Origin: Thiomonas sp.
Lineage (GTDB): Bacteria; Pseudomonadota; Gammaproteobacteria; Burkholderiales; Burkholderiaceae_C
Assembly (NCBI GenBank): GCA_027451915.1
Contig: DAIDHU010000102.1
Location: 1-11,790 of the forward strand
Length of the DNA: 11,790 bases
Direction: 5' to 3'
Made by a program: the position numbers and the translations under genes. A model generated the notes under the pieces. The model made no database searches. It was given only the letters and a program-made list of their open reading frames with translations, and was not told where the DNA came from. Below are positions 6,259 through 11,790 of this stretch, piece after piece. How positions within the stretch are numbered: the first letter of the stretch is position 1; each line of letters opens with the position of its first letter.

Positions 6259-8856
6259 TCAATGCACGGTGCGCTCGAAGGCCAGCTTGCCGTCGACCAC
6301 ATCCACCGGCACCACCGACTTGGGCCCGTAGCGCCCTTCCAGCAGCAGGCGGGAAAGCGGGTTCTCCAGTTCGTTCTGGATCGCCCGCTTGAGCGGTCGC
6401 GCGCCGAACACCGGATCGAAGCCCGCCTTGGCCAGCAAGGCCAGGGCCGCCGCCGAGACCTCCAGGCGGATGTCCATCTGCCCCAGGCGTCGCTCCAGCG
6501 AAGCCAGCTGGATTCGGGCGATGCCTTCGATCTGCGACTGGTCGAGCGCGTGGAACACCACCACCTCGTCGATGCGGTTGAGGAATTCCGGCCGGAAATG
6601 CTGCTTGACCTCCGCCCACACCGCATCGCGAATGGCCTCCTGCGGCTCGCCGGTCATGCTCATGATGTGCTGCGAGCCCAGGTTGGAGGTCATCACGATC
6701 ACCGTGTTCTTGAAGTCCACCGTGCGCCCCTGGCCGTCGGTCAGGCGTCCATCGTCGAGCACCTGCAACAGTACGTTGAACACGTCGGGATGGGCCTTTT
6801 CCACCTCGTCGAGCAGGATCACGCTGTAGGGCTTGCGCCGCACCGCCTCGGTCAGGTAACCACCCTCCTCGTAGCCCACGTAGCCCGGAGGCGCGCCGAT
6901 CAGGCGGGCCACCGAGTGCTTTTCCATGAACTCGCTCATGTCGATGCGGATCAGGTGGTCCTGGCTGTCGAACAGGAACTCCGCCAGTGCCTTGCACAGC
7001 TCGGTCTTGCCCACGCCGGTGGGCCCCAGGAACAGAAAGGACCCATAGGGGCGGTTGGGGTCGGACAGCCCCGCGCGGGAGCGCCGGATGGCATCGGACA
7101 CGGCGCGGATGGCCTGGTCCTGACCCACCACGCGCTGATGCAGCCGGTCTTCCATGCGCAGCAGCTTGTCGCGTTCGCCCTGCAGCAGCTTGGACAGCGG
7201 AATGCCGGTCATGCGGCTGACCACCTCGGCGATCTCCTCCGCCCCCACCTGGGTGCGCAGCAGGCGCGGCGCGGCCTTGCCGCCCTCGCCCACCGGCGCG
7301 GCCTCCTGGGCCTGCGCCTCGCGCAGCTGGCGCTCCAGCTCGGGCAGGCGCCCGTACTGCAGCTCGGCGACCTTGTTGAAGTCTCCCTTGCGCGTGAGCT
7401 CCTCGATCTGGAAGCGCAGCTGGTCGATCTGCTCCTTGACCTGCGCGGAGCCCTGCACCGCGGCCTTTTCCGCCTTCCAGATTTCCTCGAGGTCGGCGTA
7501 CTCCTTCTGCAGGCGCCCGATCTCCTGCTCGATCAGGCCCAGGCGCTTTTGCGAGGCCTCGTCCTTTTCCTTGGCCACCGCCTCGCGCTCGATCTTCAGC
7601 TGCACCAGGCGGCGGTCGAGGCGGTCCATGACCTCGGGCTTGGAGTCGATTTCCATCTTGATGCGCGAGGCGGCCTCGTCGATCAGGTCGATGGCCTTGT
7701 CGGGCAGGAAACGGTCGGTGATGTAGCGGTGCGAGAGCTCCGCCGCGGCGACGATCGCCGGGTCGGTGATCTCCACGCCATGGTGCACTTCGTACTTCTC
7801 CTGCAGGCCGCGCAGGATGGCGATGGTCGCCTCCACCGAGGGCTCGTCCACCAGCACCTTCTGGAAGCGGCGCTCCAGCGCGGCATCCTTCTCGATGTAC
7901 TTGCGGTATTCATCCAGCGTGGTGGCGCCTATGCAGTGCAACTCCCCGCGCGCCAGCGCCGGCTTGAGCATGTTGCCGGCATCGATGGCGCCCTCGGCCT
8001 TGCCGGCGCCCACCATGGTGTGGATCTCGTCGATGAACAGGATCACCCGGCCCTCTTCCTGGCCGACTTCCTTGAGCACGGACTTGAGCCGCTCCTCGAA
8101 TTCGCCGCGGTACTTGGCTCCGGCCAGCAGCCCGGCCATGTCCAGCACCAGCACGCGCTTGCCCTTCAGGCTGTCGGGCACCTCGCCGGCGACGATGCGC
8201 TGTGCCAGGCCCTCGACGATGGCCGTCTTGCCCACGCCGGGCTCGCCGATGAGCACCGGATTGTTCTTGGTACGCCGCTGCAGGACCTGGATGGTGCGCC
8301 GGATCTCGTCGTCGCGCCCGATCACCGGATCGAGCTTGCCCTGGCGGGCGCGCTCGGTCAGGTCCAGGGTGTACTTTTTCAGGGCCTCGCGCTGCTGTTC
8401 GGCGTCCTGGCTGCTCACGCTCTGCCCGCCGCGCACGGCGTCGATGGCGGATTCCAGGCTCTTGCGCTGCAAGCCGGCCTCGCGCGCCAGGCGCCCGGCA
8501 TCGCCCTTGTCGTCGGCCAGGGCGAGCAGGAAGGTCTCGCTGGGAATGAACTGGTCGCCCCGCTTGCTCGACTCCTTGTCGGCGACGTTGAGCAGGTTGC
8601 CCAGTTCGCGGCTGGTCTGGATGTTTCCGCCATGGCCCTGCACCTGGGGCAACCGGCCCAGCGCCTGTTGCACGGCCGCCTGCAGTCCGGAGACGTTCAC
8701 CCCCGCGCGCGCCAGCAGCGCCTTGGGCCCGTCCTGCTGCAGCATGGCGGCCAGCAGGTGCACGGGCTCGATGTAGGGATTGTCCGCCCCGGCGGCGAGG
8801 GACTGGGCATCGCCGAGGGCTTCCTGGAACTGGGTGGTCAACTTGTCGAAGCGCAT
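6259..8856 (-). CDS. clpB: ATP-dependent disaggregase chaperone ClpB (Hsp104 family)
   Basis: Hexameric AAA+ machine that pulls proteins out of aggregates together with DnaK/DnaJ/GrpE. Its 865 residues are the normal length. The N-domain spans about 1-145. The first AAA+ module has Walker A GEPGVGKT (204-211), a pore-loop tyrosine in AKYRGEFE (Tyr249) and Walker B VILFIDE (271-277). The middle coiled-coil domain, found in ClpB but not ClpA, spans about 400-530. The second AAA+ module has Walker A GPTGVGKT (611-618), pore loop GYVGYEEGG (658-666), Walker B VILLDE (679-684) and sensor-2 GARPLKR (818-824). No ClpP-binding IGF/IGL loop is apparent, as expected. The start ATG at 8856 has GGAG 6 bases upstream (8863-8866, minus strand). 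A sigma-32 promoter sits just upstream. All catalytic motifs are intact. Confidence 0.98.
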   Translation of the reverse strand: MRFDKLTTQFQEALGDAQSLAAGADNPYIEPVHLLAAMLQQDGPKALLARAGVNVSGLQAAVQQALGRLPQVQGHGGNIQTSRELGNLLNVADKESSKRGDQFIPSETFLLALADDKGDAGRLAREAGLQRKSLESAIDAVRGGQSVSSQDAEQQREALKKYTLDLTERARQGKLDPVIGRDDEIRRTIQVLQRRTKNNPVLIGEPGVGKTAIVEGLAQRIVAGEVPDSLKGKRVLVLDMAGLLAGAKYRGEFEERLKSVLKEVGQEEGRVILFIDEIHTMVGAGKAEGAIDAGNMLKPALARGELHCIGATTLDEYRKYIEKDAALERRFQKVLVDEPSVEATIAILRGLQEKYEVHHGVEITDPAIVAAAELSHRYITDRFLPDKAIDLIDEAASRIKMEIDSKPEVMDRLDRRLVQLKIEREAVAKEKDEASQKRLGLIEQEIGRLQKEYADLEEIWKAEKAAVQGSAQVKEQIDQLRFQIEELTRKGDFNKVAELQYGRLPELERQLREAQAQEAAPVGEGGKAAPRLLRTQVGAEEIAEVVSRMTGIPLSKLLQGERDKLLRMEDRLHQRVVGQDQAIRAVSDAIRRSRAGLSDPNRPYGSFLFLGPTGVGKTELCKALAEFLFDSQDHLIRIDMSEFMEKHSVARLIGAPPGYVGYEEGGYLTEAVRRKPYSVILLDEVEKAHPDVFNVLLQVLDDGRLTDGQGRTVDFKNTVIVMTSNLGSQHIMSMTGEPQEAIRDAVWAEVKQHFRPEFLNRIDEVVVFHALDQSQIEGIARIQLASLERRLGQMDIRLEVSAAALALLAKAGFDPVFGARPLKRAIQNELENPLSRLLLEGRYGPKSVVPVDVVDGKLAFERTVH

Positions 8857-8881
8857 GGATTTCTCCGTGGTTACCCGGCAC

Positions 8882-8909
8882 AGATGCGGAGCTCCACGGG
8901 ATTTTCAAG
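8882..8909 (-). promoter_or_regulatory. Heat-shock (sigma-32/RpoH) promoter of clpB
   Basis: On the minus strand the -35 element CTTGAAA (8903-8909) is a perfect match to the RpoH consensus. Thirteen bases later the -10 element CCGCATCT (8882-8889) differs from CCCCATnT at one position. Transcription would start near 8876, leaving a leader of about 20 bases with the GGAG ribosome binding site. Known RpoH control of clpB in proteobacteria supports this reading. Confidence 0.75.
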
Positions 8910-8929
8910 GCCCGGCGCCGTATGGGCTG

Positions 8930-8943
8930 TTGATCTGGATGAA
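8930..8943. promoter_or_regulatory. FNR/CRP-family-like palindrome in the clpB/DUF883 intergenic region
   Basis: TTGATCTGGATGAA matches TTGAT-N4-ATCAA at 9 of 10 fixed positions. It is centred about 60 bases upstream of the inferred clpB transcription start and 135 bases before the DUF883 ATG. The same core with the same CTGG spacer occurs at 3147-3160. No regulator gene is nearby, so function is speculative. Confidence 0.25.
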
Positions 8944-8978
8944 CGACGCGCGGGGCCGGAAGTGGCATCATGCAGGCG

Positions 8979-9002
8979 TTCGAATCATTCGAAAGGACCT
9001 TT
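8979..9002. promoter_or_regulatory. Two adjacent palindromes upstream of the DUF883 operon
   Basis: TTCGAATCATTCGAA (8979-8993) has perfect 7-base arms around one central base. It overlaps by 2 bases a second palindrome, AAAGGACCTTT (8992-9002), with 5-base arms around one base. Both lie 70 to 95 bases before the DUF883 start, in the region expected to hold its promoter. Short central spacers favour an operator for a dimeric regulator over an RNA hairpin. The binding protein is unknown. Confidence 0.4.
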
Positions 9003-9071
9003 TCCTGCGCAGTGTTTGAGCGTGGGACTAAGCTGTCCAGCACCCAGCAACCACAACCGGGAGAAAGCACC

Positions 9072-9410
9072 ATGGCCAAGATCGCAAGCAAGGCAGCCGC
9101 CGCGGCGGAAGGCATCCAGGCTACCGACAAGCTGGTGGCCGACCTGCGCGAGGTCGCCTCCGACGCCGAGGAACTGCTCAGCCTGACCGCCGGCCAGGCC
9201 GGCGAGCGCCTGGCCGACGTGCGCGCGCGCCTGGGCGAACGCCTGTCGACCCTGAAGGAGCAGCTGTTCGACCTCGAGGCCGAGATGGTCGAGCGCGGCA
9301 AGCAGGTCGCCCGCGCCACCGATGACTACGTGCACGACAACCCCTGGAAGTCCATCGGTGCCACCGCCGGCGTGGCCTTCCTGCTCGGCCTGCTCATCGG
9401 CCGGCGTTGA
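9072..9410 (+). CDS. DUF883 family membrane-anchored protein (YqjD/ElaB-like)
   Basis: A 112-residue tail-anchored protein. Residues 1-85 form a charged amphipathic helix rich in Ala, Glu and Arg, probably a coiled coil. The signature YVHDNPWKSIGATAGVAFLL (about 87-106) leads into one C-terminal membrane helix ending GLLIGRR. In E. coli the relatives YqjD, ElaB and YgaM are inner-membrane proteins that bind ribosomes and rise in stationary phase or stress; that role is inferred here from family only. The start ATG at 9072 has GGGAG 8 bases upstream (9059-9063). Earlier in-frame starts from 8970 lack family similarity and would cover the palindromes. It is the first gene of a three-gene operon, with the YqjE gene starting 13 bases after the stop. 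Confidence 0.92.
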   Translation: MAKIASKAAAAAEGIQATDKLVADLREVASDAEELLSLTAGQAGERLADVRARLGERLSTLKEQLFDLEAEMVERGKQVARATDDYVHDNPWKSIGATAGVAFLLGLLIGRR

Positions 9411-9423
9411 ACGGCAGGCGCAG

Positions 9424-9807
9424 GTGAAGACCCCGTTCTGTGGCAGCGCCGGGCTGCGCGAGCGCCTGGACCTGCTGCTGCAGACCGCGCACACCCGCCT
9501 GGAGCTGCTGGGCCTGGCGCTCCAGGAGGAAAAGCTGCGTCTGGCCCGCCTGCTGCTCGGCACCGTGCTGGCCGCCGTGCTGCTGGGCTTCGCGGTGGTG
9601 TTCGCGCTGATCTGGCTCACCGTGGCGCTGTGGGACACCCATCGCCAGCTCGGGCTGGGCCTGGCCACCCTCATCACCCTCGCGCTGGGCCTGGGCGCGG
9701 CCGGGGTGGCCGCGCGGGCCTGGGCGGCCGGCAGCGGCCTGTTCGCCGCCAGCCTGGCCGAGCTCGAACGCGACCGTGCCGCGCTGGAGCAGCGCCGTGT
9801 CCCCTGA
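9424..9807 (+). CDS. yqjE: YqjE family membrane protein (DUF1469, 'phage holin' superfamily name)
   Basis: A 127-residue membrane protein of the YqjE family. An N-terminal amphipathic helix (about 8-40, with LLQTAHTRLELLGLALQEE) is followed by two membrane helices near 44-70 and 76-100 and a charged C-terminal helix (ASLAELERDRAALEQRR). Databases often name the family a putative holin, but context shows a housekeeping operon, not a prophage. The start is GTG at 9424: similarity begins just after it and it lies 13 bases after the DUF883 stop, with a weak GCAGG upstream. An in-frame ATG at 9322 would lie inside the DUF883 gene and give an unlikely Thr/Pro-rich leader. The end overlaps the next gene by 11 bases. 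Molecular function is unknown. Confidence 0.85.
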   Translation: MKTPFCGSAGLRERLDLLLQTAHTRLELLGLALQEEKLRLARLLLGTVLAAVLLGFAVVFALIWLTVALWDTHRQLGLGLATLITLALGLGAAGVAARAWAAGSGLFAASLAELERDRAALEQRRVP

Positions 9808-10132
9808 GCAGGTGCAACTCCTGCTGCGCAAGCAGCGCCTGCAGCTGCGGATCGCGCAGCAGCGAGCGGCCTGCGTCGGCCTGCTCGAGGAGGTGGAGGG
9901 TCTGCTGTCCACCGCGCAGCGCCTGCGCGGCCTGGGCGCGCGCATCGCCGGGCTGGTGCGCGAACACGGCTCCACCCTGGGGGCCGCGCTGGGAGCCATG
10001 GTCCTGCTGTGGCGCCCGCGCGGCGCGCTGCGCTGGCTGCGCCGGGGGTGGATGCTGTGGCTGGGCTTGCGCCGCGGGCGCGGCCGCCTGCAGCTGTGGA
10101 TGCGCCTGCTGGGCCGCCTGGCTGGAATCTGA
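9797..10132 (+). CDS. YqjK-like protein, third gene of the DUF883 operon
   Basis: A 111-residue, very basic protein, rich in Arg, Leu and Gln. The N-terminal half (SPEQVQLLLRKQRLQLRIAQ and onward) is a predicted helix of the YqjK type, followed by a hydrophobic stretch near residues 58-72 (GSTLGAALGAMVLLW) that may cross the membrane. The C-terminal third has many Arg and Trp residues and could lie along the membrane. The start is taken as GTG at 9797, inside the last codons of yqjE, because GGAG lies 7 bases upstream (9786-9789); this suggests translational coupling. An ATG at 9776 in the same frame would add 7 residues. Assignment rests mainly on its place after DUF883 and yqjE, matching E. 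coli yqjD-yqjE-yqjK. Function is unknown. Confidence 0.7.
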   Translation: MSPEQVQLLLRKQRLQLRIAQQRAACVGLLEEVEGLLSTAQRLRGLGARIAGLVREHGSTLGAALGAMVLLWRPRGALRWLRRGWMLWLGLRRGRGRLQLWMRLLGRLAGI

Positions 10133-10184
10133 GCTTGCGGGAAACCGACCCGCCGGGGATGCACCCGCCGCGGGCCGGCGCGGC

Positions 10185-10673
10185 TCAGGAGGCCTTGCTG
10201 TTGCCCGCCTCGATCCCCCATCGCGCCAGCGCCGCGTCATCCGATTCGCGCGCGTCCACCCATTGCGCGCCTTGCGGCGTCGATTCCTTCTTCCACAGCG
10301 GCGCCTGGGTTTTCAGATAGTCCATGAGAAAGGCACAGGCCTCGAATGCGTCATGGCGGTGGCTGCTGGCCACCGCCACCAGCACGATCGGGTCCCCGGG
10401 CTGCAACAGGCCCACCCGATGCACCACCACGGCGCCCTGCAGGGGCCAGCGCGTGCGCGCCTGCTCGACCATGCGCTCGATGCTTGCGCGGGTCATCTCC
10501 GGGTAATGCTCCAGCTCCAGGGACTGCACCGGAGATTCCCCGGGCACGCCCGCATGGTCGCGGCAGATTCCCTCGAACAGGACCAGGGCCCCGATATCCC
10601 GCCGCCCGGCGCGCAGGCGGCGCGATTCCTCGGCCCCGTCGAAGGCCTCGGTCTGGATGCGGACTTCAAACAT
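10185..10673 (-). CDS. moaE: Molybdopterin synthase catalytic subunit MoaE
   Basis: Large subunit of molybdopterin synthase. It uses the C-terminal thiocarboxylate of MoaD to put two sulfurs into precursor Z (cPMP), making molybdopterin in the cytoplasm. The 162 residues include the conserved strand GALVLFEGICRDH (28-40; Arg38), ELEHYPEM (53-60), VHRVGLLQPGD (84-94), the SSHR motif (103-106) and the active-site segment LKTQAPLWKKE with Lys121 and Lys128, equivalent to E. coli Lys119 and Lys126. WVDARESD (138-145) is also conserved. The tail after 150 is poorly conserved. ATG 10673 lacks a strong ribosome binding site. The gene lies 59 bases downstream of moaD on the same strand and converges on the YqjK-like gene, with a 52-base gap that holds no clear terminator. 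Confidence 0.97.
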   Translation of the reverse strand: MFEVRIQTEAFDGAEESRRLRAGRRDIGALVLFEGICRDHAGVPGESPVQSLELEHYPEMTRASIERMVEQARTRWPLQGAVVVHRVGLLQPGDPIVLVAVASSHRHDAFEACAFLMDYLKTQAPLWKKESTPQGAQWVDARESDDAALARWGIEAGNSKAS

Positions 10674-10732
10674 GGTGCACGAGCCTGAAGGGGTGGGGCC
10701 TGAAGCGTGTTCGCGAAGGCGCGGGCTGCCGG

Positions 10733-10990
10733 TCAGCCGCCCGTCACCGGCGGGAAAAAGGCCAGCTCGCGCCCGGGCACCAGGCTGGCCTCGGCGGGAG
10801 CCATCACGTGGTCGCAGGCCATGCGCAAGCTGCGTTGCGGGCCCAGGGCTTCGGCATGTCGCTCGCTACGCTGAGCCAGCCACGCACGCGCGTCGCCCAG
10901 CGTGCGCAGCGTATCGGGCAGTTCAAGGGTTTCGCTGGACGTGCCCAGGGCCTCGCGCACGCTGGCGAAATAGCGAATGGTGGTTTGCAT
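10733..10990 (-). CDS. moaD: Molybdopterin synthase sulfur carrier subunit MoaD
   Basis: An 85-residue ubiquitin-fold sulfur carrier. It starts with the typical strand TTIRYFASVREALG, has the LELPDTLRTLGDARAWLAQR helix region, a loop HVMAPAEASLVPGRELAFFPPVTGG-like end, and finishes in the diagnostic Gly-Gly (84-85) that is adenylated and thiocarboxylated (by MoeB, not in this window). It inserts its tail into MoaE. The start ATG at 10990 gives the standard length; the upstream ribosome binding site is weak. It lies 18 bases after the moeA stop and 59 bases before moaE, so the three are probably one transcript. Confidence 0.96.
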   Translation of the reverse strand: MQTTIRYFASVREALGTSSETLELPDTLRTLGDARAWLAQRSERHAEALGPQRSLRMACDHVMAPAEASLVPGRELAFFPPVTGG

Positions 10991-11008
10991 CGGCGCGCGG
11001 GTCCGGGT

Positions 11009-11790
11009 TCAGGTCAACAGGCTGGGAAACGGCAGGAATCGTACCCTGTCGCCGGCGGCGAAGGTCTGCCCGCCGGGGTTGTCCACGAGGCCGTCGCCCC
11101 ACACCGTGGAGCTGAGCACGGCCGAGTTCTGCTCCGGATACAGCTCCACCCGGCCCTGCTCGTCCAGACGCGCGCGCAGGAATTCGCGCCGTCGATCGGC
11201 ACGCGGCCAGTCGCTGGCGCTGGGCAGGAGCAGCGCTTGCGGCTGCAGGCGCGATGCGCCCTGCAGCGCCAGCACGAAAGGCCGCACGAACAGCACGAAG
11301 GTGACAAAGCTGGAGACGGGATTTCCGGGCAGGCCGATGAAATGCGCCTTGCCGCCTCCCTCCCGATGCAAGGCGCCGAAGGCCAGCGGCTTGCCCGGCT
11401 TCATCGCGATGCGCCAATGCGCGAGATGACCCTGCGACTCCACCGCCGGGCGCACGTGATCCTCGCCGCCCACCGACATGCCGCCGGAGCTGAGCACCAG
11501 GTCGTGCCCCGAGGCCGCGCCACGCAGGGCCTCGCGCGTGGCCTGCAGGGTGTCGGCCACCTGACCCAGGTCGCTGACTTCGCATCCCAGCGCCTCGAGC
11601 ATGGCCCGCAACATGCTTCGATTGCTGTTGTACACGCCGCCAGGACGCAGCGCCTGCCCGGGCTGGGCCAGCTCGTCGCCGGTGCACAGCAGGGCCACCC
11701 GTGGGCGTGCGGCCACCTGCAGGGCCGCCACCCCCACCGAGGCGGCCTGCCCCAGGTCCTGCGGGCGCAGGCGCTGACCGCGCCGCAATA
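11009..11790 (-). CDS. moeA: Molybdopterin molybdenumtransferase MoeA (5' part cut by window edge)
   Basis: Inserts molybdate into adenylated molybdopterin to complete the molybdenum cofactor. About 260 C-terminal residues are visible, which should be roughly two thirds of the protein; the N-terminus lies beyond base 11790. The frame is open to the edge and the first visible residues (RGQRLRPQDLG) are internal family sequence, so no start is present here. Conserved parts are PRVALLCTGDEL (29-40 of the visible part), VYNSNRSML (52-60), SSGGMSVGGEDHV (100-112), WRIAMKPGKPLAFG (125-138) and IGLPGNPVSSFVTF (151-164), which together form the MogA-like cofactor-binding domain. The last 70 residues form the C-terminal beta domain IV. 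moaD follows after 18 bases. Confidence 0.96.
   Translation of the reverse strand, partial: LRRGQRLRPQDLGQAASVGVAALQVAARPRVALLCTGDELAQPGQALRPGGVYNSNRSMLRAMLEALGCEVSDLGQVADTLQATREALRGAASGHDLVLSSGGMSVGGEDHVRPAVESQGHLAHWRIAMKPGKPLAFGALHREGGGKAHFIGLPGNPVSSFVTFVLFVRPFVLALQGASRLQPQALLLPSASDWPRADRRREFLRARLDEQGRVELYPEQNSAVLSSTVWGDGLVDNPGGQTFAAGDRVRFLPFPSLLT

Noticed and set aside
5968..9186. 1072-residue open frame on the plus strand
   Set aside because: Covers clpB in antisense and runs on into the DUF883 gene out of frame. No domain is recognisable; the length comes from biased codon use in clpB.
9424..9807. Prophage remnant, because the YqjE family is often named 'phage holin'
   Set aside because: No phage genes nearby, and the gene sits in the usual DUF883-yqjE-yqjK housekeeping operon.
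10133..10184. Terminator between the YqjK-like gene and moaE
   Set aside because: Only 5-base GC stems without a T-run; too weak to call.
10683..10705. Direct repeat GCCTGAAG (10683-10690 and 10698-10705) between moaD and moaE
   Set aside because: Only 8 bases and two copies; no sign of a binding site or duplication beyond chance.
11786..11788. TTG as a start codon for a short MoeA
   Set aside because: The codon lies inside conserved MoeA sequence and the frame stays open to the window edge, so it is an internal leucine codon.

Overview
The window is a compact, GC-rich stretch of bacterial chromosome that reads as housekeeping DNA. I see no transposase, integrase, phage structural gene, tRNA, rRNA or CRISPR array. 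Gene families and order suggest a betaproteobacterium, most likely in Burkholderiales: IMP dehydrogenase beside a secreted DUF4124 protein, moeA-moaD-moaE close to clpB, a caa3-type CtaG beside a SCO lipoprotein, and a DUF883/YqjE/YqjK trio. The taxonomic call is inference from family resemblance and base composition.

Layout, left to right: guaB (minus strand, last few codons cut off by the window edge) diverges from a small secreted DUF4124 protein (plus). That gene converges on an L-asparaginase gene (minus) with a 7-base gap. The asparaginase gene diverges from lexA (plus) across only 63 bases, and these contain a good LexA operator. lexA converges on rraA (minus). rraA diverges from ctaG (plus), whose 3' end overlaps the convergent SCO gene (minus) by 35 bases. 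Upstream of SCO on the same strand is clpB (minus, full-length disaggregase) with a clear heat-shock sigma-32 promoter. A 215-base region then leads to the plus-strand operon DUF883-yqjE-yqjK, with tight spacing and an overlap between the last two genes. This operon converges on the molybdopterin genes moaE, moaD and moeA (minus; moeA is cut by the right edge).

Functional themes are purine synthesis (guaB), the SOS response (lexA), copper delivery to and assembly of cytochrome oxidase (ctaG and SCO), protein disaggregation under heat stress (clpB), membrane-anchored stress proteins of the YqjD type, and molybdenum cofactor synthesis (moeA inserts Mo; MoaD and MoaE form molybdopterin synthase).

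I did not find a convincing undescribed system. The items most worth checking are regulatory: the shared LexA operator between lexA and the asparaginase gene, two FNR-like 14-mers with the same core in two different intergenic regions, and a pair of adjacent palindromes upstream of the DUF883 operon.
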